From: an uncultured Sphingomonas sp.
GTDB taxonomy: Bacteria > Pseudomonadota > Alphaproteobacteria > Sphingomonadales > Sphingomonadaceae
Assembly: GCF_913062585.1 (NCBI RefSeq)
Contig: NZ_CAJXWX010000011.1
Location: 1 to 64,000 of the forward strand
DNA: 64,000 nucleotides
Direction of reading: 5' to 3'
A program made the translations under genes and the position numbers. How positions within the stretch are numbered: the stretch's first letter is position 1; the number at the start of each line of letters is the position of its first letter. Below are positions 1 to 8,887 of the stretch, piece after piece. The notes under the pieces are model-generated. The model was not told where the DNA came from and did not search any database. It worked only from the letters and a program-made list of their open reading frames with translations.

Positions 1-39
1 GTACGGTCTCGTGGGCTCGGAGATGTGTATAAGAGACAG
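1..39 (+). other. Nextera sequencing adapter (assembly artefact)
   Basis: Bases 6-39 match, base for base as I recall it, the Illumina Nextera Read 2 transposase adapter. Bases 21-39 are the 19-base Tn5 mosaic end AGATGTGTATAAGAGACAG. The sequence is synthetic and was left on the contig end. Any open frame that starts inside it is false, and the real genomic sequence begins at about base 40. Confidence 0.97.
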
Positions 40-205
40 CCCGGGTGGATGCGCACCGGGTGGTCCGGGTGGTCCGGGTGCCGTGCCCCCGCCCCCGCCG
101 CCGGTGAACGGTGCGGCCCCGCAGGGTGCCCCCGTACCGCCGCCTCCGCCGCCTGCAGGGGCTCCGGCTCCGGCCCCCACCGGGGCGGTTCGCCCGGCGC
201 GGTGA
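40..205 (+). CDS. 3' end of proline-rich protein (partial)
   Basis: An open frame runs out of the adapter junction to a TGA at 203-205, giving about 54 residues of the C terminus of an unknown protein. The segment is almost all Gly, Pro and Ala, with two polyproline runs of six residues, typical of a disordered tail or linker. A hairpin that looks like a terminator follows within 20 bases, which supports a real gene end. The rest of the gene is missing because the contig starts here. No function can be assigned, and the frame choice rests on the stop codon and the terminator. Confidence 0.5.
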
Positions 206-220
206 GCGGGTCTTGACGAA

Positions 221-254
221 GACGCCCTCCGGCTTTGGTCGGGGGGCGTTTTTG
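221..254 (+). terminator. Rho-independent terminator
   Basis: A GC-rich hairpin (arm at about 222-232, opposite arm at about 240-249) is followed by a run of T. It lies 16 bases after the stop of the proline-rich partial gene and is correctly oriented to end its transcription. Confidence 0.7.
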
Positions 255-275
255 CTTTGGGGGGGGATGGGGCGT

Positions 276-348
276 GGCCTTCGACTTCGCTCAGGCTGAA
301 CGGAGGTTGGTACTGGAACCCCGTTCAGCCTGAGCGAAGTCGAAGGCC
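276..348. repeat. Paired inverted copies of a dispersed 28-bp repeat
   Basis: The 28-base unit at 276-303, core CTTCGACTTCGCTCAG, recurs in inverted orientation at 321-348, separated by 17 bases. One arm differs by a single base in the core (CAGG against CAGC). The same unit is found as an inverted pair at 44334-44406 and as a single copy at 58877-58904, so it is a dispersed intergenic element. Confidence 0.85.
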
Positions 349-402
349 AAGGGAATCCGACAACCAAAAGGAACCTTCGCCCCTTTGACCCTTTAGCACC
401 CC

Positions 403-1530
403 ATGCGCTGGCTTCGATCGCTCGACATTCCGGCCGAATGGCTGTGGCTCCAAAACGGAACGATCATTGCGGTCGCGATCCTGATCGCGGTGCTGGTCCA
501 TGCCGTGGCCATGCGGATCGCGGGCCATGCCGCCCGGCGGACCGCCAGCCAGAGCGACGACCTGGTCCTGGAGCATATCCGTCAACCGCTGCGCTGGGTG
601 GCGATCGCCATCGCGGTCAGCTTCGCGATGCGCCTCGTGCCCATGACGAGCGACGGGCGTGAGATATGGCGGCAGGCGCTAGGCTTCTGCGTGCCGGCAC
701 TCCTCGGCTGGCTGGCGGTGGCGGCGCTGCGGGCGTTGCAAGGTGTGGTCTATCTTCGCGCCGATATCAGCGTCGAGGACAATCTCCGCGCCCGGCGCAA
801 GCGGACGCGGGCACAGATATTGGGGCGGATCGGCATCTTCCTGATCGTGTTCCTGACCGTTTGCCTGATGCTGCTCAGCGTGCCGGGCATCCGCACCATC
901 GGCGTCACCCTGATGGCGTCGGCGGGTATTGCAGGATTGGTCGTCGGCGCCGCCGCGCAGCCCGCGCTCAAGAATCTGATCGCGGGCGTGCAGATGGCCT
1001 TTACCGAGCCGATCCGCCTCGACGACGTAGTCATCATCGACAATGAATGGGGTCGGATCGAGCAGATCCATTTGACCTTCGTCGTGGTGCGCATCTGGGA
1101 CGAGCGGCGGCTGGTCGTGCCGGTCGCCAAGTTCCTGGAGAACAGTTTCCAGAACTGGACGCGCGAGACCAGCCAGTTGCTGGGATCGGTCTTCTGGTAT
1201 CTCGATCCGGCGGCGGACATTCCCCGCTTGCGCGCGAAAATGGGCGAACTGGTCGAGGCGAGCACGCGCTGGGACCGGCGGTTCTTCAACATGCAGGTGA
1301 CGGATGTGAAACCGGATTCGATCGAGGTTCGCGGTCTGATGACGGCACGCGATGCGGCGATCGCGTTCGACCTGCGCTGCGAAATTCGCGAGGGGCTGCT
1401 GGAGTATATCTGGCGGGAGATGCCTGAGGCGCTGCCCCGGCGCCGGTTGGAGCATCATTCCAACATTCCTCCCCTGCAAGGGGAGGGGGACCAGCCGCAG
1501 GCTGGTGGAGGGGTGTCGCCTTCTCGATAG
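403..1530 (+). CDS. MscS family mechanosensitive ion channel
   Basis: This is an inner-membrane small-conductance mechanosensitive channel that would release solutes on hypo-osmotic shock. Hydrophobic segments lie at about residues 18-40, 63-80, 90-112 and 142-161. They are followed by the Gly/Ala-rich pore helix (about 165-195) and the beta domain with NSFQNWTR (about 245). The protein is 375 residues. The last 21 or so residues (from about 355) are encoded by a CT-rich palindromic repeat that starts at 1466, and the stop codon lies inside that repeat. The original C terminus was therefore probably replaced when the repeat inserted. The trehalose operon on the opposite strand is also linked to osmotic stress, but no co-regulation is visible. 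Confidence 0.9.
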   Translation: MRWLRSLDIPAEWLWLQNGTIIAVAILIAVLVHAVAMRIAGHAARRTASQSDDLVLEHIRQPLRWVAIAIAVSFAMRLVPMTSDGREIWRQALGFCVPALLGWLAVAALRALQGVVYLRADISVEDNLRARRKRTRAQILGRIGIFLIVFLTVCLMLLSVPGIRTIGVTLMASAGIAGLVVGAAAQPALKNLIAGVQMAFTEPIRLDDVVIIDNEWGRIEQIHLTFVVVRIWDERRLVVPVAKFLENSFQNWTRETSQLLGSVFWYLDPAADIPRLRAKMGELVEASTRWDRRFFNMQVTDVKPDSIEVRGLMTARDAAIAFDLRCEIREGLLEYIWREMPEALPRRRLEHHSNIPPLQGEGDQPQAGGGVSPSR

Positions 1531-1584
1531 CAGGACACCCCTCCGACGCGCTATGCGCGCCACCTCCCCTTACAGGGGAGGAAT
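1466..1584. repeat. Sphingomonad-type palindromic repeat, family A copy 1
   Basis: The outer arms are TTCCTCCCCTGCAAGGGGAG and its near-complement at the right end. Inner arms carry GGTGGAGGGGTGTC and GACACCCCTCC. The element overlaps the 3' end of the mscS-like gene and ends two bases before the stop codon of otsA on the other strand. Related copies are at 28108, 38724, 52150 and 60300, with a more distant one at 16752. Confidence 0.9.
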
Positions 1585-1585
1585 T

Positions 1586-3001
1586 TTATGACGCCGCCGC
1601 CTCGATCGCCTTCGCTTCCTCTTTCACTCCGTCTCCGCGCAGCGCGGCGAGGAACAGCTCGCACCACCAGAACACGTCTTCGCGCCGGACATTGTCGATC
1701 AGGCTCTCCCAGCGCCGGACGCGCTCGCCGCGTGGCATGGTCAGCGCCTGGACGATCGCGTCGGACATTTCCTCGGCGCTATAGGGGTTGATGAGGACCG
1801 CGTCCTTCAACTGCTCGGCGGCCCCGGCAAAGCGCGACAGGATCAGCACGCCGGGATCCTCCGGGTCCTGCGCCGCGACATATTCCTTGGCGACCAGGTT
1901 CATCCCGTCGCGCAAGGGCGTCACCAGCCCGATCCGCGCGGCGCGGTAGATGCCGGCGAGCACCGGCCGCGGAAAGCCCTTGTTGACGTAGCGGATCGGC
2001 ACCCAGTCGATATCGGCATATTCGCCGTTGATCCGCCCCGACAGCGCGTCGAGATTGGCGCGGATCTCCTGATAGGTGTTCACCTTCTCACGACTGGGCG
2101 GTGCGATCTGGAGCATATAGACCAGCGCTCGCCGCTCCGGATTCTGCGCCAGGAATCGTTCGTAACCCAGAAAGCGCTCGGCCAACCCCTTGGAATAGTC
2201 CAGCCGGTCGACGCCGACGATCAGGCTGCGGCCCGTCGCCGACATATACATGCGTTCGCGCGCGAAGCGGGCGTCATGGCCGTTCGCCGCTTCCTCGAAC
2301 TCCTTGGTCTCGATGCCGATCGGCGCGCGGATCGCCTGAATGGTCTTGCCGTTCCACGTTACCGCGCCATTTTCGCCCAGCGTGCCACCCAGCTCCTTGG
2401 TCACATAGTCGCAGAAGCTGTCCAGCCAGTCCTCGGTATGGAAACCCACCACGTCATAGGCGAAGAGCGACTCCACCAGCTTGCGATGGCTGGGCAGCGA
2501 CATCAGCAGCCGCACCGGCGGCCAGGGGATGTGGAGGAAGAAGCCGATCCGGTTCTTGAACCCCCGTTTGCGCAGGTCGCGGCCCAGCGGGATCAGGTGA
2601 TAGTCGTGGACCCAGACCAGATCGTCGGGTTCGATCAGCGGCTGCACCGTATCGGCGAACCGTTCGTTGACGCGGGCATAGCCGGAATCGAAATCCCGCT
2701 CGAACTCGGTCAGGTCGATGCGATAGTGGAAGAGCGGCCACAGCGTCCGGTTGGCATAGCCGTTATAATATTCGTCGATATCCTGCTCTTCCAGGTCGAT
2801 GGTCGCGGTGGTGACGCCGCCGCCCTGCTGGAAGTTGATATGGCCGCTGAACTCCTCGGTGGTCTCCCCCGACCAGCCGAACCAGATACCGCCCTGTTCG
2901 CGCAGGGCGGCGAGAAGTGCGACCGCCAGCCCGCCCTGATTTCCGCCCGGCCCGGTGGTGGGCGGCTGGACCCGGTTCGAGATGACGATCAGGCGACTCA
3001 T
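1586..3001 (-). CDS. otsA: Trehalose-6-phosphate synthase
   Basis: This cytoplasmic GT20 glycosyltransferase joins UDP-glucose (or another NDP-glucose) and glucose-6-phosphate to give trehalose-6-phosphate. Family motifs are clear: SNRV at the N terminus, [23 protein letters not shown] (about residue 140), [20 protein letters not shown] (about 255) and [11 protein letters not shown] near the C terminus. The start chosen is the ATG at 3001, which overlaps the TGA of the upstream GH15 gene by four bases (ATGA). An in-frame ATG at 3016 would add five residues. At 471 residues it is of normal length. It is the last gene of the otsB-GH15-otsA operon. Confidence 0.95.
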   Translation of the reverse strand: MSRLIVISNRVQPPTTGPGGNQGGLAVALLAALREQGGIWFGWSGETTEEFSGHINFQQGGGVTTATIDLEEQDIDEYYNGYANRTLWPLFHYRIDLTEFERDFDSGYARVNERFADTVQPLIEPDDLVWVHDYHLIPLGRDLRKRGFKNRIGFFLHIPWPPVRLLMSLPSHRKLVESLFAYDVVGFHTEDWLDSFCDYVTKELGGTLGENGAVTWNGKTIQAIRAPIGIETKEFEEAANGHDARFARERMYMSATGRSLIVGVDRLDYSKGLAERFLGYERFLAQNPERRALVYMLQIAPPSREKVNTYQEIRANLDALSGRINGEYADIDWVPIRYVNKGFPRPVLAGIYRAARIGLVTPLRDGMNLVAKEYVAAQDPEDPGVLILSRFAGAAEQLKDAVLINPYSAEEMSDAIVQALTMPRGERVRRWESLIDNVRREDVFWWCELFLAALRGDGVKEEAKAIEAAAS

Positions 3002-4779
3002 CGCACGGCACTCCATGGTTTACTCAGCAGGACGGCGCAGTTGATCAGGCCGACCAGCGAATAGGTTTGCGGATAATTCCCCCACAGCTCGCCCGTATTC
3101 GGGTCGATATCCTCGGACAGAAGCCCGGCGGGGGTGCAGCGCGCCACCATCTCCTCGAACAGCGCGCGGGCGTCGGCATGACGGCCCGTCACATATAACG
3201 CTTCAATCAGCCAGAAGGTGCAAACGTTGAACGCGGTATGGGGCAAGCCGAAGTCGTCCTCGGTCGCATAGCGCAGCATATGGCTGCCCCGGCGCAGGCC
3301 CTTTTCCACCGCGTCGAGCGTCGAGCGGAAGCGGGGATCGTCGGGCGACAGGAAACGCAGATCGAGCAGCTGGATGATGCTTGCGTCCAGATCGTCGCCG
3401 CCGAAGGTCGCCGACATGCGCTGGGTCTCGGGACGCCACGCCGCCTGCTCGATCGTCTCGCGCATCAGGTCGGCGCGCTCCTGCCAGAAGGTGCGGCGCT
3501 CCTCCAGCCCCAGCGCCTGCGCGGCATTGGCGAGCCGGTCGCACGCGGCCCAGCACATGGCGGCGGAATAGGTGTGGACATGGCTCTTGGTGCGCAGCTC
3601 CCACAGGCCCGCATCGGGCTGGTCGTACTTTGCCCAGGCGCGCTCGCCGACGCGCTCCAGCGAGTGGAAATCCTCGACGCCCGACATGCGGAACAGGCGG
3701 GTGTCGAAAAAGGCCTGCACATCGGACAGCACGATCTGGCCATAAGCGTCGTGCTGGATCTGCTCATAGGCCTGGTTGCCGACACGCACCGGGCCCATGG
3801 CGCGGTAGCCGGGGAGCTTGGTCTCGATCCGCTCGACCAGGGTCGCCTCGCCACCGACGCCGTAGAGCGGCTGGATATGCCCGCCGCGCGCGGCGTCGAC
3901 GATGTTGCGGAGATATTCGAGATACCCCTCCAACACGTCGAGCGCACCCAGCCGGTTGAGCGCCTGCACCGTGTAATAGGCGTCGCGAATCCAGCAGTAG
4001 CGATAGTCCCAGTTGCGCCCCGAATCGGCATGTTCGGGCAAAGAGGTGGTGAGCGCGGCGACGATCGCGCCGGTTTCTTCGTGCTGGCACAGCTTCAGGG
4101 TGATGGCGGCGCGGATGACGACCGCCTGCCATTCTACCGGCGTGGCGAGCCCACGCACCCAGTGATGCCATTCATGCGTGGTGCGCTCCAGCATCGCGCG
4201 GCTGGCCTCGCTCAGCACGCCCTGGAAACTCTCATCCGGCCCCAGGAACATGTGGATCGGGCGCTCGAGCCGGAACCACTGCTCGGCGGCGATATGGCCG
4301 ACCGGCGCGTCGGTGGTCAGGCGCAGCGTCTGCTGCGTCATCAGATAGCGGATATGGTTGGAGCCTTGCGTCCGCTCGGTCGGATTGCCCCAGTCGGTCG
4401 CGACGCGCAGCGCGATGCGAATGCGGGGCGAGCCGATCGGCCGGACGATCCGCACATAGCTGGTCGGGCGATAGACACGGCCATCACGCGAGAAGCGGGG
4501 GCAGAAATCGGTGATCTCGATACCGTTGCCGCGATCGTCCATATGCGTGGTGACGAGGATCGGCGTGTTGCGCAGATAGCCTTGCGTGGTCGAGACCCGG
4601 TCCTCCAGGTCGATCGCCCAATAACCCGTCTCCGGCGCGCCATCGCCCAGCAGCGCGCAAAAGGCCGGGTCGCCATCGACGCGCGGCACGCAGCCCCAGA
4701 CGAAGCGCCCGGTCGAATCGACCAGCGCCGAAACTTGGCAATTGCCGATCGGCCAGAGATTCAGGTCCTGTTGGATCAT
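2998..4779 (-). CDS. Glycoside hydrolase family 15 protein (glucoamylase/trehalase-like)
   Basis: This is a cytoplasmic (alpha/alpha)6-barrel hydrolase of family GH15, whose members include glucoamylases and some trehalases. It shows an N-terminal beta domain (about 1-220), NWDYRYCWIRDA at the start of the catalytic domain (about 255), a candidate first catalytic acid in GLWELRTK and a second in LSEDIDPNTGELWGNYPQ near the C terminus. The start chosen is ATG 4779, which overlaps the otsB stop by four bases. An alternative ATG at 4809 would overlap otsB further. The length is 593 residues with no signal peptide. Its place between otsB and otsA suggests a role in trehalose turnover, but the substrate cannot be read from the sequence. 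Confidence 0.9.
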   Translation of the reverse strand: MIQQDLNLWPIGNCQVSALVDSTGRFVWGCVPRVDGDPAFCALLGDGAPETGYWAIDLEDRVSTTQGYLRNTPILVTTHMDDRGNGIEITDFCPRFSRDGRVYRPTSYVRIVRPIGSPRIRIALRVATDWGNPTERTQGSNHIRYLMTQQTLRLTTDAPVGHIAAEQWFRLERPIHMFLGPDESFQGVLSEASRAMLERTTHEWHHWVRGLATPVEWQAVVIRAAITLKLCQHEETGAIVAALTTSLPEHADSGRNWDYRYCWIRDAYYTVQALNRLGALDVLEGYLEYLRNIVDAARGGHIQPLYGVGGEATLVERIETKLPGYRAMGPVRVGNQAYEQIQHDAYGQIVLSDVQAFFDTRLFRMSGVEDFHSLERVGERAWAKYDQPDAGLWELRTKSHVHTYSAAMCWAACDRLANAAQALGLEERRTFWQERADLMRETIEQAAWRPETQRMSATFGGDDLDASIIQLLDLRFLSPDDPRFRSTLDAVEKGLRRGSHMLRYATEDDFGLPHTAFNVCTFWLIEALYVTGRHADARALFEEMVARCTPAGLLSEDIDPNTGELWGNYPQTYSLVGLINCAVLLSKPWSAVR

Positions 4780-5564
4780 TCGGCATTCTCCAGCGCTTGG
4801 GCGAGCCATTCATGGACGGCGGCGACATCGGGCAGGCGGTAGCGCGCGGCGGTTTCGCGCATCGGGCCGACCAGCACGCCGGCCCCGCCGAGCGCGGCGG
4901 CGGCGGCGAAGCCGTCCTCGTCGGTCACGTCGTCGCCGAAGAAGATCGGGATGGTGCCACGCATGGCGGGGCTTTCCATCAGCGTCTCGATCGCCTGGCC
5001 CTTATCGCCAGGCAGGCGGATCTCGACCATCATCTTGCCGGGTTGCAGCGTCAGCCCGTGGCGTTCGGCGATGGCGGTGGCTTCGCGCAGGGCTAGCGGT
5101 TCGGCCTGCGGGTTGCGGCGATAGTGAAGGCCGGCGCCGAAGCTCTTGGTCTCGAAATACAGATCGTTGGCTTCTGCCACGGCGCGCATTTCGTCGGTCG
5201 CGGTGGCGAGATGGTCTGGCTTGTCCGGCTGGACATGGCCGTCCTCGGGAGAGCGGCGTTCGGCGCCATGGCTGCCCGCCAGCGTGAAATGCTGGGCCTG
5301 CGGGCCGAACAGCGCGTCGAGCTGCGCGATCGAGCGGCCGCTGACGATGGCGAGGCGGCCGGGCATGTGCACGGCCAATGCGTCCAGCCGGTCGGCGAGT
5401 TCGCGGCTGACATATACGCCCTCCGGATTGTCGGCGAGGTCGACCAGCGTGCCGTCGAAGTCGAGGAACAGGCTGTCCGTGGCGGACAGGCGGGGCGGGG
5501 GCGGGGCGAGGTCGGCCAGCATGGGCGAAAGCATAGCGGATGCAGACATGCCGAGTGAACCCAT
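4776..5564 (-). CDS. otsB: Trehalose-6-phosphate phosphatase
   Basis: This HAD-superfamily phosphatase removes phosphate from trehalose-6-phosphate, the last step of the OtsAB pathway. Visible motifs are the nucleophile loop FLDFDGTLVD (about residue 33), SGRS (motif II region) and GDDVTDEDGF (motif IV, about residue 215). The first gene of the operon, it overlaps the GH15 gene by four bases. Its start is uncertain: in-frame ATGs at 5564, 5549 and 5534 all precede the HAD core, and the first was kept. Upstream is a repeat-rich spacer with no obvious promoter. Confidence 0.93.
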   Translation of the reverse strand: MGSLGMSASAMLSPMLADLAPPPPRLSATDSLFLDFDGTLVDLADNPEGVYVSRELADRLDALAVHMPGRLAIVSGRSIAQLDALFGPQAQHFTLAGSHGAERRSPEDGHVQPDKPDHLATATDEMRAVAEANDLYFETKSFGAGLHYRRNPQAEPLALREATAIAERHGLTLQPGKMMVEIRLPGDKGQAIETLMESPAMRGTIPIFFGDDVTDEDGFAAAAALGGAGVLVGPMRETAARYRLPDVAAVHEWLAQALENAE

Positions 5565-5640
5565 CCCCGCCGCTCGCGTTCCGCTGCGCTGCCGAAATGA
5601 TTACGGAAGGGGGGCCGAGGAGGCTGTGACGGAGCGGCTC

Positions 5641-5965
5641 GGCACACCCCCTCCCGCAGGCGAGTTTTAGGTCGGTCATGCCCCCGGCATGACCTAAACG
5701 ATGCGGGGCATCGTTTACCTGAAACTGGGGATGGGGGGAGGACCCTTTCCATGGGCTGTATCGCTTGTGGCTTTCCCTCCCCCAACCCCTCCCGCTTGCG
5801 GGAGGGGAGAAGAAGGGGCTGCCAGTGCGGATTGATTCCGGCGCTCAGCGCTTGGCGCACCCCCTCCCGCAGGCGGGAGGGGGATGGGGGGAGGGGACTC
5901 TCCGCAAGCTGGATCGCCTGAGGCTTGTCCCTCCCCTAGCCCCTCCCGCTTGCGGGAGGGAAGTA
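5641..5965. repeat. Composite palindromic repeat region, family B, with nested element
   Basis: The otsB-sdhA spacer contains several copies of a palindrome built on CCCCTCCCGCNNGCGGGAGG, each flanked by CCCTCCCCCAACCCC-like tails. At 5663-5726 one palindrome is interrupted by a second palindromic module (see its own entry). No gene was found from 5565 to 5995. Confidence 0.85.
5663..5726. repeat. Nested palindromic module, copy 1
   Basis: This is a double hairpin: AGGTCATGCC-type arms around CCCGG, then AAACGATGC and GCATCGTTT arms, with outer ends related to AGTTT(C/T)AGG and CCTGAAACT. It interrupts a family B palindrome after CCCCTCCCGCAGGCG. A near-identical module is at 12093-12157 in the same position within another family B copy. 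Confidence 0.8.
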
Positions 5966-5995
5966 AGAAGACGGCGCTGCCATGAGCGAACCGAA

Positions 5996-6030
5996 AACAA
6001 AAAAGGGCCGGCGATCGCTCGCCAGCCCCT
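5996..6030 (-). terminator. Rho-independent terminator after sdhA
   Basis: Read on the minus strand, a GC stem (GGGGCTGGCG paired with CGCCGGCCC, one G-T pair) with a short loop is followed by TTTTTTGTTTTC. It starts 26 bases after the sdhA stop and should end the sdhCDA transcript. It therefore separates sdhA from otsB. Confidence 0.85.
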
Positions 6031-6055
6031 CTTTTCCGAACCGTGAAACCGGGCC

Positions 6056-7864
6056 TCAGTAAACCCGCTTCTTCGGCTTGATATACTCAATATCGTCGGT
6101 CAGCGTGTAGTCGTGCACCGGGCGATAGTCGATGGCGACCCCGCCGCCCTGGCCGCCCCAGCCGTCGAAGGTCGCGACGGTGTGCTTCATCCAGTTGGCA
6201 TCGTCGCGATCGGGGAAGTCCTCGTTCACATGCGCGCCGCGGCTTTCCTTGCGGTTCAGCGCCGATTCCATCGTCACGACGGCCTGGCTGATGAGGTTGT
6301 CCAGCTCCAGCGTCTCGACCAGATCGGTGTTCCAGATGAGCGAACGATCCCTGATGCCGATGTCCTTCATCCGGTCATAGGTGGCACGGATCATCTGGCG
6401 GCCTTCGGTCAGCAGCTCGTCGGTGCGGAACACGGCGCAGTGGCGCTGCATCGTCTTCTGCATCTCGCTGCGCACCGACGCGGTGGTCGAGCTGCCGGCG
6501 GCATTGCGGAAGTGATCCAGGCGACCCAGGGCCAGCTCTTCCGAGCCCTTGGGCAGCGGCGCGTGCGGCGTGCCGGGCTTCAGCGTGTCCTTGATGCGCA
6601 GGCCGGCCGCACGGCCGAACACGACAAGGTCGATCAGCGAGTTGGAGCCGAGGCGGTTGGCACCATGGACCGACACGCAGGCCGCTTCGCCGACCGCGAA
6701 CAGGCCGGAGACGACCGAATCCGGGTTGCCGTCCTTCAGGCGGACGACCTCGCCATGATAGTTCGTCGGAATGCCGCCCATGTTGTAATGGACGGTCGGC
6801 GTGACGGGCAGCGGCTGGCGGGTCAGGTCGACACCGGCGAAAATCTTGCCGGTCTCGGTGATGCCGGGCAGGCGCTCGGCCAGGACCTTCGGGTCGATAT
6901 GGTCGAGATGGAGGTAGATATGATCCCCCTCCTTGCCGACGCCGCGCCCTTCGCGGATCTCCATCGCCATCGAACGCGACACGACGTCGCGGCTGGCGAG
7001 ATCCTTGGCCGACGGCGCGTAACGCTCCATGAAGCGCTCGCCCTCGGAGTTGGTGAGGTAGCCGCCTTCGCCGCGCGCACCCTCGGTGATGAGGACGCCA
7101 GCACCATAGATGCCGGTCGGGTGGAACTGCACGAACTCCATGTCCTGGAGCGGCAGGCCCGCACGCAGCACCATGCCGCCGCCGTCACCCGTGCAGGTGT
7201 GCGCCGAGGTGGCCGAGAAATAGCAGCGGCCATAGCCGCCGGTCGCCAGCACGACATTGTGCGCGCGGAAACGGTGGATCGAGCCGTCTTCCATGCACAG
7301 CGCGATCACGCCACGGCAATTGCCCTGATCGTCCATGATCAGGTCGAGCGCGAAATATTCGATGAAGAAGTCCGCGTCATATTTCAGCGACTGCTGGTAC
7401 AGCGCGTGCAGCATGGCGTGGCCGGTGCGGTCGGCGGCGGCGCAGGTCCGCTGCGCGGGCGGGCCTTCGCCCATATTCTGCATCATGCCGCCGAAGGGGC
7501 GCTGATAGATCTTGCCCTCTTCGGTGCGGCTGAACGGCACGCCTGCGTGCTCCAGCTCGTACACGGCGGCGGGCGCCTCGCGGCACAGATATTCGATCGC
7601 GTCCTGGTCGCCCAGCCAGTCCGACCCCTTGACGGTGTCGTACATGTGCCAGGTCCAGTGGTCCGGGCCCATATTGCCCAGCGAGGCGGCGATGCCGCCC
7701 TGCGCGGCGACCGTGTGGCTGCGCGTCGGGAACACCTTGGTGATGCAGGCGGTCTTCAGACCGGCTTCTGCGATGCCCATGGTCGCGCGCAGGCCCGAGC
7801 CGCCCGCACCCACGACGACCGCGTCATAGGTATGGTCGATGATCTTGTAAGCGGCAGCGGACAT
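6056..7864 (-). CDS. sdhA: Succinate dehydrogenase flavoprotein subunit
   Basis: This is the catalytic subunit of respiratory complex II and oxidises succinate to fumarate with covalent FAD. The sequence shows the FAD-binding [12 protein letters not shown] (about residue 17), [11 protein letters not shown] with the flavin-linked His (about 48-58), [14 protein letters not shown] (about 140) and the [17 protein letters not shown] segment (about 405). The length of 602 residues is standard. Its start ATG at 7864 shares one base with the sdhD stop, so the two are coupled. A terminator follows, and no iron-sulfur subunit (sdhB) gene follows or appears anywhere in the window. Confidence 0.97.
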   Translation of the reverse strand: MSAAAYKIIDHTYDAVVVGAGGSGLRATMGIAEAGLKTACITKVFPTRSHTVAAQGGIAASLGNMGPDHWTWHMYDTVKGSDWLGDQDAIEYLCREAPAAVYELEHAGVPFSRTEEGKIYQRPFGGMMQNMGEGPPAQRTCAAADRTGHAMLHALYQQSLKYDADFFIEYFALDLIMDDQGNCRGVIALCMEDGSIHRFRAHNVVLATGGYGRCYFSATSAHTCTGDGGGMVLRAGLPLQDMEFVQFHPTGIYGAGVLITEGARGEGGYLTNSEGERFMERYAPSAKDLASRDVVSRSMAMEIREGRGVGKEGDHIYLHLDHIDPKVLAERLPGITETGKIFAGVDLTRQPLPVTPTVHYNMGGIPTNYHGEVVRLKDGNPDSVVSGLFAVGEAACVSVHGANRLGSNSLIDLVVFGRAAGLRIKDTLKPGTPHAPLPKGSEELALGRLDHFRNAAGSSTTASVRSEMQKTMQRHCAVFRTDELLTEGRQMIRATYDRMKDIGIRDRSLIWNTDLVETLELDNLISQAVVTMESALNRKESRGAHVNEDFPDRDDANWMKHTVATFDGWGGQGGGVAIDYRPVHDYTLTDDIEYIKPKKRVY

Positions 7865-8247
7865 TATGCAGCGGCTCCGAAAGCGATCTTGAGGATCGAG
7901 AAGATGGCGATGGCGGCGATCGTGAAGACGAACAGGTTCATCACGACCAGCAGCGCGACGCGGTTCTGGTCCTGCTCATAATCCTCGATCACGACCTGCA
8001 GCCCCAGGCGCATGTGATAGAAGATCGATGCGACCAGCAGCACCATGGGGATGGCGGCCCAGGGATTGGCCAGCCACAGATGCATCGCCGCATAGTCGAA
8101 GCTGGGCTGGCGCAGGATCGAGATCAGCAGCCAGGCGACCAGCAGGAAGTTGGATCCGGCGGTCAGGCGCTGGTTCAGCCAGTGATGGGTGCCCGACTTG
8201 GCCGAGCCCAGGCCGCGCACGCGGCCGATCGCGGTTCCCGAACGCAT
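7864..8247 (-). CDS. sdhD: Succinate dehydrogenase membrane anchor subunit
   Basis: This small integral membrane protein of 127 residues has three hydrophobic helices (about 31-52, 60-82, 98-124) and an N-terminal basic region, as expected of the SdhD anchor that helps bind haem b and ubiquinone. The start chosen is the ATG at 8247, which overlaps the sdhC stop by three bases (ATGA arrangement). [13 protein letters not shown] (about 78-90) contains the conserved His and Asp-Tyr of the family. Confidence 0.93.
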   Translation of the reverse strand: MRSGTAIGRVRGLGSAKSGTHHWLNQRLTAGSNFLLVAWLLISILRQPSFDYAAMHLWLANPWAAIPMVLLVASIFYHMRLGLQVVIEDYEQDQNRVALLVVMNLFVFTIAAIAIFSILKIAFGAAA

Positions 8248-8657
8248 CACTTGATCCCCAGATAGAGCCAGAACGCCACCGTCATCACGACGGCGAAGAT
8301 CATGGTGGCCTGCGCCTGCAGCTTGTTCGACTTCAGCTCGAACCCGGCGCCCACGTCCATGAACAGGTGGCGGATGCCGTTGGCCATGTGCTGGAACAGA
8401 CAGGCGGTCAGGCCGATGCCGACGACATAGCCGATGATGTTGAGCCGGCCCGACTGGACGGTGAAGACGTCGCGGAAGGTCGCATAGCTTTCCGGGCCCC
8501 CGGCGATGGCAGCCAGGAACCAGACGAGAAGCGCCGCACCCACGGTCGCCATGCCAGTGCCGGTGGCACGATGCAGGATGGAGACCAGCATGTTGGGGCC
8601 CCATTTCCAGATCTGGAGGTGTGGGGAGAGCGGGCGTGCGGTGTTGCGGGCGGCCAA
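8247..8657 (-). CDS. sdhC: Succinate dehydrogenase cytochrome b556 subunit
   Basis: This is the large membrane anchor of complex II. RPLSPHLQIWKWGPNMLVSI followed by HRATG (residues about 8-30) is the family signature, including the Ser and His near the haem and quinone sites. Three membrane helices follow. The start is a judgement: a TTG at 8657, preceded by GAGGA at a good distance, gives 136 residues, the normal family length. Longer in-frame starts up to 8801 would add an uncharacteristic N terminus. It is the first gene of sdhCDA. Confidence 0.88.
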   Translation of the reverse strand: MAARNTARPLSPHLQIWKWGPNMLVSILHRATGTGMATVGAALLVWFLAAIAGGPESYATFRDVFTVQSGRLNIIGYVVGIGLTACLFQHMANGIRHLFMDVGAGFELKSNKLQAQATMIFAVVMTVAFWLYLGIK

Positions 8658-8887
8658 GGGCAAATCCTCGAACAGTCTAAAGTCAGGCTGGTTTGCGGAT
8701 ACGCCTATGGTGAAGACGCCGTCAGGATGCAAGTCGCGAGGCGAGATTGATTGCATCGGCCGGGCCGGTCGCCGCCATGGGACGGGATGGGCCATTCGCA
8801 CGCTTCGCCGTTGGCATAACCCGCTTTTAACCCTTTTTGCGCAAGGTCGTGACGAATGTTTCCACGCGTTTGAAACGGGGAGCCTGC

